64,000 bases of DNA from the NCBI GenBank assembly GCA_029378245.1, contig JARKIF010000002.1, forward strand, positions 186,001-250,000, written 5' to 3'. This document shows, in pieces, positions 1 through 11,176 of this stretch. The stretch comes from Roridomyces roridus. Lineage: Eukaryota > Basidiomycota > Agaricomycetes > Agaricales > Mycenaceae. Numbering within the stretch: the first letter of the stretch is position 1; each line of letters opens with the position of its first letter. A program made the translations under genes and the position numbers. The notes below the pieces were generated by a model. It worked only from the letters and a program-made list of their open reading frames with translations, was not told where the DNA came from and did no database searches.

Positions 1-61
1 CAGCGTCCATCATTCCGCAGTAATGTCCGACGTACAGGACTGCAGAGGGCTGTAGAGGGCT

Positions 62-141
62 GCGTCAAGCTGTGCCAAGGCCAAACTTATCAAGTCGTTG
101 CACTGCACACAAGCACTACAGCATTTCGACTTGACCACAAC
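62..141 (+). promoter_or_regulatory. Upstream block of family I F-box gene 1
   Basis: Two short motifs precede the start codon at 146: GCGTCAAGCTGTGCCA (62-77) and CGACTTGACCACAAC (127-141). One or both recur at similar places upstream of the paralogues at 3170, 5134, 7029 and 14868. They are probably part of the core promoter or 5' leader copied with each gene, because the intervening sequence is much less alike. The regulatory role is inferred. Confidence 0.4.
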
Positions 142-1171
142 AACCATGGGCACCGCACCTTCTTTCTTATCCCCTCTTCTACCTGCCCCGCCCGCCGCCA
201 TCGCTCATCTTATTCGATCCAACTCAGCCCCCGACGGCATGGAGGAACCCATTGTCCTTGCGTCCATCGCCGAGCTCGAGAAGCAGGTAGCGCTCTTGGA
301 GGAGAATCCCAATGTTATGGCTACTTGCGCCCGTCAACACGCGCACCTTCTACAGTCCCTAGAGGTTCTCAAACGCATCCTATCGCCCGTTCGTCGCCTC
401 CCCAACGAACTGCTCGTAGAAATTTTCACGGTAATGGTTCGCGACGGATTTGATAAGAAGCACTTTGAGCATCCCTGGGTTCCCTCACGGGTCTGTAGAC
501 GCTGGTCCGCTGTTGCCTTGGGCACCCCTTCGTTGTGGTCCTTCATTCCCCTCGATTTAAATGTCCTCGGGTTCGCGCCAGGTGCAGTTGCACTGACAAA
601 ACTTCAGCACGAACGATCAAGAAACTCCCCGTTATCCGTTAGAATTGTTGCGGCCAACAGGAATACAGTTGGCGATCCCGTTCTCGATGTCGCCCTCGAA
701 CACTGCGAGCGATGGCAGTGTGCAGAATTGGTTGCGACGCGCACGGAATCCTGTCCAGAGTGATCGCCGCCGTTCAAGGCCGCCTTCCCGTCTTGACCAC
801 GCTGAAAATCTATGCGATGTTGACGAATTATGTAGGTGCTCTCTTTCAAACGGACGCAATGCTTGACTCATTCAATTGTTAAAGATTTTCAACAACCCGT
901 TAGTGACTAGATGCCATGACATATTTGCAGTTGCACCCAACTTGACGGCGGTCTGCGCGCATTTGAGCAATGTTCCTTTCACGTTTCCGTGGCGCCAAGG
1001 CCCAATTGAGTCGATTGTAGATCAGCCGTCGCGACAGAGCAGGAGTACTCGCGATGCTCGAGCAATTATCGAGGATAGTGGAACTGCGGGTGCAGTGGAC
1101 AGATGAGACGTCCTCCGGCGCTCCTTCGCAGAGTACCGTCATCACACTGCCCTACCTGCACATCCTCGAAA

Positions 1172-1954
1172 TCACAGGGGGCATCTACCGTGGCACTTTT
1201 TTTGTGTGCCAAGGTGGCACTTGGCGCGTAGTTGGCATGTGGAGGTAAAACCACGTGCCTTTGGTGCTCCCTTGATGTGCGTGAGTTCGAATCTGCACAT
1301 ATGCATCCTTTTTCTCTGCTCGGCACATTTGGTGATTATGAGCCTCAAACACCCGGTTTACAATTCAAATAAAATGTACAGAGTACTGCTGACCCATTGA
1401 GTGAGTTCACAATGTGATTCGGAGGATGTTGGGCGGTGTCATTGGGTCAGAGTCTCGATTGACTTAGTCATGACTAGGTTTGATGGCTACTGATGGACCT
1501 ATTGCTCGCTAACTACGGACTCTATCCAAATTCTGTAGAGGCAAAAATCGTGAATAGCCCCTCCCCCATGCCCTGAGTACATAGTTTCAGTGATAGAGGT
1601 AGCCAATCCCAGCCATCAGCCCATCAAATCGCTATGATGGGTTAGTCAATCGAGACTCTGCATGATTGGGTATTTCCGCACCTGGGTCACTCCATTTCCG
1701 TGGAACAGGCAGGGCCACAGCACGAAGGGCATTAACAGTAATTTTGCAGATACTCAAGGCCCTGTATGTGGAAACCCACTCCCTCAAGAAATAATATCTT
1801 CCAAGACATCACAAAGTGCCCGGCCAATTGTGAAAGCCGGGGAATAAATCAAATTCCCACAAAATGTCCAACTTCCGGCCAACCACGCACCAAGTGCCAC
1901 GCAAGTGCTACCTTGGCACACGAGGCCAAGTGCCACACTTGATGCCCCCTGTGA
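1172..1954. mobile_element. MITE-like inverted-repeat element 1 inside F-box gene 1
   Basis: The termini are a perfect 14-bp inverted repeat, TCACAGGGGGCATC (1172-1185) against GATGCCCCCTGTGA (1941-1954). Looser complementarity runs about 50 bp further, through GTGTGCCAAGGT and GGCACTTGG. A second, nested inverted repeat lies at 1448-1464 and 1644-1660 (CAGAGTCTCGATTGACT). No transposase reading frame is present. The element interrupts homology to the paralogues just after their LxxLEI segment. CAGGGG-type ends resemble hAT termini, but I see no clean 8-bp target duplication, so the superfamily is a guess. Confidence 0.7.
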
Positions 1955-2320
1955 ATCTCCAAGGGCCGTGGAGATCATCCTGATTCTCTCCTTAGTGTCT
2001 TGAATGCACCTCGCCTCGAACACCTGTCAACCGAGAACTCAGGGGACGAGGACGCGGTTCTCAGTCTCATCGCTCGCTCTGGGTGTGAACAATCTCTCAA
2101 ATCCTGCCACTTCCTCCTCAATCAGTCAGGACCGGAGCGTGCGCTCTCTCTGGTGCGCGGAATGCCACACATCCTCCATCTCCAGATCGGCGTTCTCGAG
2201 AACACGGCTGCACGCATGTCCTTCGCACATGAACTCCATTCCGAGTGGTTGGCTGCACGCTGCTGCAAATCGGGACAATCACGTCTTGAGGTACACATCT
2301 GGCCGGGGAAGCCGATCATC

Positions 2321-2769
2321 CAAGAGGTCAGTGATCGAGGAATCGGGCACAGCAGATCTGTCACGTGCCTCAGACTGCCCCATTTAGGCTCGACTCCATT
2401 CCACATCAAGTTGTGCAAGGATGCAGGATAGGTTTAATCTACTATGTACCTGGTGTGTCCCAGCGAAATTCCCAGTCCATAACTGAGCTCTGAGGAGTAG
2501 GCAAAGGTGGACGAGCACAAGTGCCTTCGGCTTGTGAGACATTGGCATTTGATTTCACACGATGGGCTATTCCGAAATATCTCATTCACTCGAGCCACAG
2601 TGTCGCAAATGGTGAATAAAATTGCATTTCATGACCCATGGTAATGCTTGAAATAATCCTGAGCAGCATTCCATCCCAGCTTGCTCCAGAGCGGGGTTGA
2701 GCCCAAATGGGGCAGTCTGAGGCACGTGACAGATCTGCTGTGCCTGATTCCTCGATCACTGACCTCTTG
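2321..2769. mobile_element. MITE-like element 2 with 8-bp target duplication (hAT-like)
   Basis: This is a 449-bp element with terminal inverted repeats of about 70 bp that start CAAGAGGTCAGTGATCGAGG. The right arm repeats the left almost exactly, including CACGTGCCTCAGACTGCCCC. It is flanked by a perfect 8-bp direct repeat CGATCATC at 2313-2320 and 2770-2777. An 8-bp duplication and CANNNG termini are typical of non-autonomous hAT elements. It lies inside the C-terminal coding region of F-box gene 1, and removing it restores that reading frame. It carries no transposase. Confidence 0.85.
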
Positions 2770-3080
2770 CGATCATCCATCCTTTGACCTTTGGTCAATG
2801 TATTGGTCCATGCACCAAGATGGTCTTTTCATCAAGACCTACCGGGAAGGCGACGAGATATTCGACTCTCTTGTGAATGCAAAGTTCGATTGAGCGCTCT
2901 CCACAGAGGTATGGCAATACCACTTACTTTGAGTAGTAATCAGCTCACTCATTCTTTTTTTTTTCAGTGATGACGGGCGAGGAACTGTGATAAGTGGATG
3001 AATTCTTTCAGGGACACAATTATGTAGATTCCGCTGTATTCTGTACAACTTAGGGCTGAGGACAATGGAAGAAGATGACG

Positions 3081-3096
3081 GCGTCAAGCTGTGCAA
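3081..3096 (+). promoter_or_regulatory. Conserved upstream motif of F-box gene 2
   Basis: GCGTCAAGCTGTGCAA lies about 75 bp before the start codon at 3170. The same word occurs upstream of the paralogues at 146 and 5134, with a one-base variant upstream of 7029. Confidence 0.35.
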
Positions 3097-3169
3097 ATCA
3101 AATCAATTGCATCTCTTCCGCTCCCACAACTTGCCTCGGTCAACGCGCCATAGTCTGAGCACTCGAACG

Positions 3170-4678
3170 ATGGACGCTGGACCTTCTTTCGTGCTCCCCG
3201 ATCCACCTGTCGTGCCCGCCGCTATCGCTCATCTCATTGGATCCAACTCCATCCCGGACGGCCTGGAAGAGCGCATTGCCCGTGCATACATCGCCGAGCT
3301 CGAAAGCCAGGCATCGTTCCTGCAGGATGTCATGGCTACATGCGCCCGTCAACACGCCCACCTTCTGCAGTCGCTGGCGGCCCACAAACCTATACTTTCA
3401 CCCATGTGTGGCCTCCCCCACGAGTTGCTCGCCGAGATCTTCACTGTGGTGGTCCTTGATCTTACAATCGCGAGGTGGTCAGCGCCGTGGTCGCAACCTC
3501 CCTGGACGCTTGCGCGCGTCTGCAGACGCTGGGCCGCTTTCGCGTACAGTACTCCTTCGCTGTGGTCCCGATTTATTCTCAATCTAGATGTCATCGGATT
3601 CGGCCAGCAGCGAGTTAGGATGACAGAACTTCTTCACCAGCACTCTGGAAGCGCGCCGTTGACCATTGAAATCAAGGGGGCCGGTGATACAGAGACAAGG
3701 GGCGCTCTCAATGTGGACCTCGCGCACTGCGAACGGTGGCAGCATGTGAACTTGGCGCTGAGGCGCAGGTCACCCCTTCTCGAAATCGCTACCATCTATG
3801 GCCGCCTGCCGAACCTGACCACGCTGAAAATATTTAAAGACTTGAACGACGTGTTTAGTTTCTTTTCAAACGGAAGCTATGTATAACTCATCAGCTTGTT
3901 ACAGGACGAAGACGATGTCGCCGTCGATGAGAAAATCCGGGGCGTATTCGCAGCGGTACCGAAGTTGACCGTGGTTCACGCTTGGTCTCAATACGGGCAA
4001 GACCTTTATCGACCTCCTTTCGAGTTCCCGTGGGGCCAACTGACTACGTTGTCAATCAGTTTTCACCGCAGCAAAGAAGCCCTTCCTCTACTCCCCCAAT
4101 TATCGACCATCGTTAATCTGAAGATGCAATTCTCAGAATCAGCACCCTTCCCCAAGCAGAGCCCCATCACTCTGCCTCACCTACGAATGCTGGAGATCAG
4201 ATCGGACAGGCTTGACCCTGTGGAGTCTCTGTCCCTCCTCACTTGTTTGACAACTCCTCTTGTGGAGCACCTCGGAGTCGAGAATGAGGCGGACAGGGAC
4301 GCAGTTCTCAGCTTCATCGCACGGTCCGGGTGCAAACTCAAGTCCTTCCACTTTATCAAAGCAATAACCGCCGAGGACGTCCTCTCTCTCATCCACGCAA
4401 TGCCCTATCTTCTCGATCTCAAAATTGGGGACCTCATGTCAAGCCCTCCGCTCGGGTCAACCCTTTCCCTCCCACGAGCGATCCACTCCCACTGGCTGTC
4501 CGTAAGCAACACATCGGGAGGAGCACGTCTGTCCGTGTGCATCATGGCCTGCAGCCATCTACGTATGCGAGTCGATCCGGACGTGGCTTTGCTCATGCAA
4601 AAGGATGGTTTGTTCATCGAGATTGCGCGTAGCGTGGAGCAATTAGACTCCCTGGTTAATGCCAAGTTTGAGGTGTAG
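3170..4678 (+). CDS. F-box protein (family I, copy 2)
   Basis: Two exons, 3170-3850 and 3905-4678, with a 54-bp phase-0 intron, encode 484 residues. The start was chosen at MDAGPSF because every paralogue begins this way; an in-frame ATG at 3065 is upstream. In order the protein shows a Pro-rich N-terminus, a coiled coil at about residues 45-75 (RIARAYIAELESQASFL), an F-box at about 85-145 (LPHELLAEIF, VCRRWAAFAYSTPSLWS), and a leucine-rich C-terminal region ending NAKFEV. F-box proteins recruit substrates to SCF ubiquitin ligases through Skp1. The substrate here is unknown. This is the best-preserved intron-containing member of the array. Confidence 0.85.
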
Positions 4679-5133
4679 AACTGTTCGGTGTCAAGTTCAA
4701 GACGGTGATACGAGTAGTATGTGTTTATTTACTTCCTTGTGTATTCCAGAGCATGGACACCATCGTACATCGAGACGTATAATTCAGGCTCTTTTGAGTA
4801 AGGAATTCGATTTCTGGATGAGCAATTTTTCTGTCCTCCGACGGAGGTCTAGGCTGAGCGCCGGGTTGAAATTGAGCCGTGGCCCTAGTAACGCAACCTT
4901 ACAAATGCAGTCGTTCAACAAGTATGCCGGTAAGCGCTAGTAAATTGACTGAAGTCCGCATGCAGCAGTCGGTGAGAGCTGAAGCCAGGGTCGTGGACAT
5001 TAGATGAGAGAGCCGGTGCAATTTATTTACGCGTCAAGCTGTGCAAACGGAATCAGCCTCGGATCAATCCCTCTTCGACTTGACCACAACGATCTAACAG
5101 GGTCTAACGATCTGAGGCCTGAGGACACAAAAC
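4679..5133. other. Intergenic spacer in the F-box array
   Basis: I see no convincing gene. The conserved leader motifs of the downstream F-box gene lie at 5031-5046 (GCGTCAAGCTGTGCAA) and 5076-5090 (CGACTTGACCACAAC). Confidence 0.4.
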
Positions 5134-6656
5134 ATGGACGCCGCACCTTCTTTCATGCCCCCCGTTCAACCCATTTCTCCTCCCTCGATCGCTCATCTCC
5201 TCGCATCCAATTCCGTTCCTGAAGGCCTGGAAGAACGCATTGCGCGCGCCCACATCGCCGAGCTCGAAAAACAAGCAGCTTTTCTAGCCAATGTGATGGC
5301 TGCCTGCGACCGTCAGCAGAAGGCTCTTCTTCGATCTCTAACGACCCATAAAGCTATACTTTCACCAATGCGCCGCCTCCCCAACGAGCTGCTCGCCGAT
5401 ATTTTCACGATGGTGAACCTTCGTCGTGGACTTCCGGAGTGGACAGAGCCTTGGTCCAAACCTCCCTGGACGCTCACATGCATCTGCAGACGCTGGGCTG
5501 CTGTCACCATGGGGACTCCTTCGCTGTGGTCTGGGCTTTTCCTCAACCTAGATCTTATCGGGGTTGGGCGGGGGGCAGTCAAGATGACGGAACTTTTCCA
5601 CCAACGATCTGGAAGTATGCCGCTGACGGTGAAGATTGTTGGGGACTGGGATAGAGAAACAAATGATGTTCTCGATGTCGCTCTCGCGCACTGCGAGCGG
5701 TGGCGTTATGTGGACTTGAATTCGCCGCGCGGGTCACCGATACTTTTCCAAATCGCTGGCATTCGCGGCCGTCTACCGAACCTGACCACCCTGAAAATCT
5801 TTGCGGAATTGGACAATGTGGGTGGCCCTTACAAAAGGACGCCATACATAATTTACATATTTACCCGTTATAGGATGCGGGCAGCTCGACGGAACTGCGT
5901 GACGTATTTGCAGTCGCACCCAATTTGACCGCGGTCCACACGTGTGTTGAAAATGTGGAGTTTTCCTTGGCTCAAGCTCCCTTCGATTTCCCGTGGTGCC
6001 AACTGACGACATTGTCGATCAGTTTTACCCGCAGCGAGGAAGCACTCCCAATAATTCCGCAATTATCGTCCATCGTCCATCTGAGGGTGCAATTCACAGA
6101 TGCAGACCCCTTCCCCGCACAAAGCCCCATCACCCTCCCTCACCTGCGAGCGCTGGAGATCAAAATGCAGGACAGCTTTGATCCTCTCGTGTCTCTTTCC
6201 CTCCTCAGGTGCTCGACAGCGCCTCTAGTCGAGCACCTCGGAATCCAGAACGAGGCGCACAAAGACACAATTCTCAGCTTCATTGCACGGTCCGGATGCA
6301 AATTAAAATCCTTCCACTTCCTCCATGACACGGGCGAGATGAGCCCGAGGGATTTCCTCTCTCTTGTGCACGCAATGCCTTGTCTCCGAGACCCCAAATT
6401 TGGCGATGTAGAGGAGACATCAGGCCCTCCGCCGAATTCCCCCGTGTCTATCACATAGGGACTGTACTCCCATTGGTTGGTTGTACGCGATAAATCGGTG
6501 GGATCGCGTCTATCGGTATGCATTGTGGACGACCGCCATTCTCCCATTGGCTCGGAGGTGTCTCCGTTGTGGCAATTGGATGGACTGTTCATCGAGATTG
6601 TCCATGGTGCTTGTTGGCAATGGGACTCTCTGGTCGATGTCAGATTCGAGGCGTAG
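5134..6656 (+). pseudogene. F-box gene (family I, copy 3) with one premature stop
   Basis: Exon 1 (5134-5817) and exon 2 (from 5874) flank a 56-bp phase-0 intron at the same place as in the gene at 3170. The protein has the usual start MDAAPSF, coiled coil, F-box (LPNELLADIF, ICRRWAAVTMGTPSLWS) and leucine-rich tail. A TAG at 6456-6458 ends the frame after 422 residues. The same frame stays open for 65 more codons (GLYSHW... to DVRFEA) before the paralogous stop at 6654-6656. The disruption is therefore a single nonsense codon, and the rest looks intact. It may still make a truncated protein, or the codon could be a sequencing error. Confidence 0.8.
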
Positions 6657-7028
6657 CTCCATTTATATGTATGTATTCCTTATCGAGGTGGATATCTAGA
6701 CTCTTTTGGGGAATCTAGTCTGAAGAAGCATTTATTCACGATCAAGTCTGCAAAACCAATGCAAAATGCATTCTCTGTTCAACATTGTTGAATGGATGGG
6801 CACGATTCGGCAGTACTTACCCGATTCGCTCACTCGGAAACCTCAGTAGTAGGTACCACATCGGAACTGGAGTCAAAAATTACTCTGCAGACGTATTTAC
6901 TGGACGTTTCAACCTCGAACTTGAACATGAGAGGACTGGATAGGACGCGTCGAAGCTGTGCCAGTGAAATGATCTGAATCATGTGATCGATCCCTCTTGG
7001 ACTTGACCACGATCCAACGACTCAAGCG
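6657..7028. other. Intergenic spacer in the F-box array
   Basis: No gene is seen. It contains GCGTCGAAGCTGTGCCA (6947-6963) and GACTTGACCACGAT (7000-7013), the leader motifs shared with the other family I genes. Confidence 0.4.
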
Positions 7029-8390
7029 ATGGACGCTGGACCTTCTTTCGTGCTGCCCGATCCACCTGTGGTGCCCGCCGCCATCGCTCATCTCGTTGTA
7101 TCCAACTCCGTCCCAAACGGCCTGGAAAAACGCATTACGCGTGCGTACATCGCCGAGCTCGAAAAACAGGCAGCGTTCCTCAAGAATGTCATGGCTGTTT
7201 GCGCACGTCAGCACGCAGAACTTCTCAAGTCCCTGGCTACCCACGAACACATCTTGTCGCCCATTCGTCGCCTTCCCAACAAACTGCTCGCCGAGATTTT
7301 CATGGTGGTGGTCCGTGATGCTTTTTTGCGAGGACACTCTGGGCCTGCGTCGCGGTACCCCCGGATTCTTAGAATGGTCTGCAAACGCTGGAATGCTGTC
7401 ACTCTGAGTACGCAATCCTTGTGGTCCTGGCTTTACCTCGACCTGGATCTCACCCAGTCAGGATCCAGAGCGGCTGCCAGAATGAATCTTTTTCACGAAC
7501 GGTCTGGAAACTCGTTGTTGACAATCAAGATTGTTGAGACCGACGGTTCCAAAAGACATGATGCCCTCGATGTCGCACTCGCGCAGTGCGAACGATGGCA
7601 AAATGTCATCCTGCATGCGACTCGCAGGTCGCCCCTCCCGCACGACATCGTCAGCCTTCGTGGACGTCTTCCTGCCCTCACTACACGTGGCTTTCCCTAT
7701 CGCCCCCCATTCGAGTTTCCCTGGGGTCAATTGACTCGATTGTCAATCGCTCTTCGCAGTAGGGAGGAAGCACCGCCCCTGTTCTCACAGTTATCCAGCA
7801 TCGTGGAGCTCAAGGTGGAATGCGCAGATCGGTCGGACGAGGAACCCGTGTTTCCACGAAACCTCATTACTCTCCACCACCTGCGAATGCTCGATATCAG
7901 ATCAAGAAGATCGAGATGTCACGACCTTGTTCTTTCCGAGTCTCCCTCTCTTCTCGATTGCTTGAACGCTCCTCTCCTGGAGCATCTCGCAGTCGACAAC
8001 GAGGCGCACGAAAACCAGGTTCTCGGCTTCATCGCCCGTTGCGCGTGTCAAGAATCCCTTAAATCCTTCCATTTCATGCGCCAATCAACAAGCCAAGAGA
8101 CTGTGCTCTCTCTTGCGCGCGCAATGCCCCATCTTCTCGACCTCCAAATTGGTAATCTCGAGGACGACCCCGAGGACCCAACCGTGCCCGCATCATTCAA
8201 GCGGGCACTCTTCTCGCACTGGCGAGCCGTACGCAGCAAAACGGGGGCATCGGCCTTGTCCGTATGCCTTGTGCACAACACCTTCCTTTCTCGCGAGGAC
8301 GTGTATCCGCTCATGGAAAAGGATGGGTTGTCCATCTCGATTTCAAGTTACACGCAGATTGAGTCCCTCGTTGATTCCAAGTTCTTTTAG
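7029..8390 (+). CDS. F-box protein (family I, copy 4, internally shortened)
   Basis: One uninterrupted frame of 453 residues starts MDAGPSF. The coiled coil (YIAELEKQAAFL) and F-box (LPNKLLAEIF, VCKRWNAVTLSTQSLWS) are present. Relative to its paralogues it jumps from LPALTT straight to FPYRPPFEFPWGQL. It therefore lacks about 30 codons, including the position where the other copies have their intron. The frame is kept across this deletion, so the gene may still be functional. The C-terminal leucine-rich part and the ending (IESLVDSKFF) are normal. Confidence 0.85.
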   Translation: MDAGPSFVLPDPPVVPAAIAHLVVSNSVPNGLEKRITRAYIAELEKQAAFLKNVMAVCARQHAELLKSLATHEHILSPIRRLPNKLLAEIFMVVVRDAFLRGHSGPASRYPRILRMVCKRWNAVTLSTQSLWSWLYLDLDLTQSGSRAAARMNLFHERSGNSLLTIKIVETDGSKRHDALDVALAQCERWQNVILHATRRSPLPHDIVSLRGRLPALTTRGFPYRPPFEFPWGQLTRLSIALRSREEAPPLFSQLSSIVELKVECADRSDEEPVFPRNLITLHHLRMLDIRSRRSRCHDLVLSESPSLLDCLNAPLLEHLAVDNEAHENQVLGFIARCACQESLKSFHFMRQSTSQETVLSLARAMPHLLDLQIGNLEDDPEDPTVPASFKRALFSHWRAVRSKTGASALSVCLVHNTFLSREDVYPLMEKDGLSISISSYTQIESLVDSKFF

Positions 8391-8814
8391 GAAGCGCTCC
8401 ATAGAATCATGTACATAAGTACCTTCTTGTCCCCAGTCACTGCCAGTGGTAATTGGCCGGTAATCGATGTTCGCATCTTGTTATCATTCCAACCGGCTCA
8501 GAATCAGATTCAACTCGTACGATGCACGTGAATGTCTCCCGGCTTCTCTGCACTGCTCGAATCAGTATCGACGTACCGATATGTACTCTTGATAGACCTG
8601 GTTGGCAAGGAATCGGCCCATAGCTAGAGTTTATTCGCCGATAGTCATGTAAAGGGAAAGGTCTGTGAAAGGGCATTGAACGCTTCAATATACAATCGTA
8701 CGCGCGAAGAATCGAATTTACTTGAACATATCTTCTAAATCGATCTCGTCGTAACAGTCCCTTCCTTTTCAAGCCGCCTTTGCCCAAAATCCCAAAGGAA
8801 CCCATCCGACTCGC
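8391..8814. other. Spacer between convergent F-box genes
   Basis: This is the 3' flank of both convergent genes. I see no convincing gene or repeat in it. Confidence 0.4.
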
Positions 8815-10257
8815 TCACAATCTGCCCAGCTCCTCCTCTACCCCATCCGAAAACGCCTTTCCACTCAAATACAACTCGACCCTCCGAATGGACGGGAACG
8901 GGACAGACTCTCCGCCACGGTTGCGCATGAGCGACTTGATCATCAACAATAGCGCCTCGCCGTCCAATCCGTAACTATCGTTTCCCACCGCAAGGGTAGA
9001 GAGGTGCTCGAGGCTGAGGTGCTCGAAATTGGGAGGCGGGGGCTGCCCTGCAAACGGCTCGGTTTTACATTGGAAAACACGGAAGAAAAGGGGATTTTCC
9101 GTGCACCAGTCTATCTCGCGGAGCTCGAGTGTTTGCAGCAAAGGGAAGTGACGAATAAATCGGACAACCTCGTCCAGCCCACACCCGCCCAAGGACAATT
9201 TCAATCTGACTAGTTGAAAGTCCGAACGCTGGTGAAGGTTGAAGAGGATATGTATGACATAGGGTGAGATGCCAAAGACGGTGAGGGAGGATAGCCGAGG
9301 TCGGATGAAGTGGTTCAACAAAGTATCGCCAGAGTGGCCGATGGTCCACTCCAGAGACTTCAATCTGTGCATCGTGTGGACAGGTCGCAGGCGCATGTCG
9401 CCAGTGTTTGTGGCTTTGATGTGCGCGAGGCTACAATTCTCCAGGAGTGGACATTGAATAAGAATGTCGTAGAATTTGACGGCGGCCACCGGGATTGAGA
9501 GGGAGAGGGACGTTAAACTTCCCCAGTGGAAACCGGGAAGCTGCAGCCCGAGGGTTGTTATCATGTTCCCGTAAACCATCAAGGCAAATGACCGGAGGGA
9601 AGGTGAATGTCGGAAACCCAACATGACGGGCGCCAGCTGAGACGGCGCGTCTGCGTAACTCATGGTGATGTCGAGGGAAGATAATTTGGGGAATTCAGGG
9701 TTGGGCGAGGTGTGCTCCACCACGTCTCCGCGGTCCAACGCTAATACCATGCGTGTCAGCCTGTCCCGGACCTGCGTCAGAGGTCCGAAAGCAAAGGCGC
9801 TGCCTCGACTCCGGCGAGGCTTCATTGTCATATCGACGGTGACAGTGAGCGGGAGACTCCCCGAGCGAGACAAGATCTTCGACATGCGCCTGGGTTTCGA
9901 CGTGTGTCGATTCAAGCATACATCGTCCCACAGAGTCGGTGCACCGACGCAGACAGTGCACCAGAGGGAACACACATGACTAAGCGCCGTGAGCAATGCC
10001 ACCATGGTAGCAGACGCATCGTCTCGGAAAAACGCGAAGACTATGGTGAGGAGCTCGGGGGGGAAGGCGATGGATGGTGGGTTGGACGCGGGAAGGTGCC
10101 ACCGTGGCCAATCTGTACAATGAGATGGGCAATTCCCGTGACATCGAATCAGTGCCTCACCTTTGAGTGGGACAGACGAAGGACTGGGGTGGTTGCTGGT
10201 AAGAAAAGAGGTCGAAGAGCGCACGTGCAGGACATGCCACAGAGAACTTATAAACAT
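8815..10257 (-). CDS. F-box protein (singleton type)
   Basis: The minus-strand frame encodes 480 residues if unspliced. A good 48-bp intron (10113-10160, GTGAGG to TACAG) would shorten it to 464 without changing frame. The F-box region is FPPELLTIVFAFF followed by ALSHVCSLWCTVCVGAPTLW. The long C-terminal half is leucine-rich and ends VEEELGRL. It does not align well with the other F-box types in this window. The N-terminal start is uncertain: the ATG at 10257 overlaps a TATA-like run, and an upstream exon is possible. Confidence 0.7.
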   Translation of the reverse strand: MFISSLWHVLHVRSSTSFLTSNHPSPSSVPLKGEALIRCHGNCPSHCTDWPRWHLPASNPPSIAFPPELLTIVFAFFRDDASATMVALLTALSHVCSLWCTVCVGAPTLWDDVCLNRHTSKPRRMSKILSRSGSLPLTVTVDMTMKPRRSRGSAFAFGPLTQVRDRLTRMVLALDRGDVVEHTSPNPEFPKLSSLDITMSYADAPSQLAPVMLGFRHSPSLRSFALMVYGNMITTLGLQLPGFHWGSLTSLSLSIPVAAVKFYDILIQCPLLENCSLAHIKATNTGDMRLRPVHTMHRLKSLEWTIGHSGDTLLNHFIRPRLSSLTVFGISPYVIHILFNLHQRSDFQLVRLKLSLGGCGLDEVVRFIRHFPLLQTLELREIDWCTENPLFFRVFQCKTEPFAGQPPPPNFEHLSLEHLSTLAVGNDSYGLDGEALLLMIKSLMRNRGGESVPFPSIRRVELYLSGKAFSDGVEEELGRL

Positions 10258-11176
10258 GGGACAATAACGGTTGCTTGCCCCATTGTTCTAGCCGAGTTTC
10301 AAGCTTGATGAGTTGCCAAGTTGCCCTATTGAAGACCGTATTTGAGAAGAGGGACAAGGAATTGTTCAACAATGGGCTAATGGACTGTCGGAGTAAGTAG
10401 CCCGAGAGCCTGAGATGATGCCGTGCTGCATGCACATTGGGTTGAGCTTTGGTTGAGCTTTGAAGTTTGAATCCACTCATCCAACTCTTCAAAGACGTCA
10501 AGCCGAGTGGAATCAAACGAGAGCTGGCCGAGAGGTCAAGAAAATAGAGCGAGAACGACTGGATGTTGTGTGCAGCGTTGTGGATGGTGGTGATAATGGA
10601 TTTGGTCCGAGGTCGTCCCGATTCGGAAATCCGTCAGCCCGCCCCTGTCGCCCGCCCTTTCCAGTCCCTCATCAACGCAGACACGCAGTAGAATGGAAGA
10701 ATATAAATGAAATTGGTACAACCCGCTCATAAATATAGTTTACAAAGAGCGGATAGGTCGTACAAGTAGAGATAGAGATAGTCAAGCAAGAAGAGAAAAA
10801 AATGCAAATCAAGCATCGAGCCTCCACGCCATACATTGACATCGCCATCCAAACACCCCATTCCCAAACCTCCTCAAACTCACATTCCCGTCGACCGCAC
10901 TGCAACAACACCCATCAAGCAAAACAGCCCATCACCCTCTGCTCGATCTACTCCATGCGTCCATGTCGGAGAACTTGCAGGTGGCGACGGTGAGAGGGCG
11001 GTAGCGATGTATGTCGAGGTCGAGGCGTCCCTGTCCCAGCGGCATATCACATCAAAGTCCGTCTCTGCTGCTTGCCGAGGGGGGAGTTGATGGAGGGTAG
11101 TCGGCAGCGCGAGTTGAGAGAGACGGTAGGGGCATGCGAACGGGAGGACGGGTGGTGCCTGGGCGCGTTCGTCATA
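10258..11176. other. Gene-poor spacer
   Basis: Short open frames occur on both strands, but none has recognisable protein character. It probably holds the 5' flank of the F-box gene at 8815-10257 and the 3' flank of the membrane-protein gene. Confidence 0.35.

Larger units (their letters stand above)
146..2893 (+). pseudogene. F-box gene 1 (family I), broken by two small transposons and a frameshift
   Basis: The start at 146 gives MGTAPSF, matching the MDAxPSF start of its paralogues. A coiled-coil stretch and an F-box core follow (LPNELLVEIF, then VCRRWSAVALGTPSLWS). The frame breaks near 748 after HCERWQ and stops at 763, while homology resumes in another frame at GRLPVLTTLKI. An old intron is still visible at 832-884, similar in sequence to the intron of the gene at 3170. 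Inverted-repeat elements sit at 1172-1954 and 2321-2769. Homology continues between and after them, and the last exon piece ends with DSLVNAKFD at 2893, exactly like the paralogue C-termini. Excising the second element with one target-site copy joins the coding sequence cleanly. The intact gene would have been a leucine-rich F-box protein of about 480 residues. It now looks non-functional. Confidence 0.85.
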
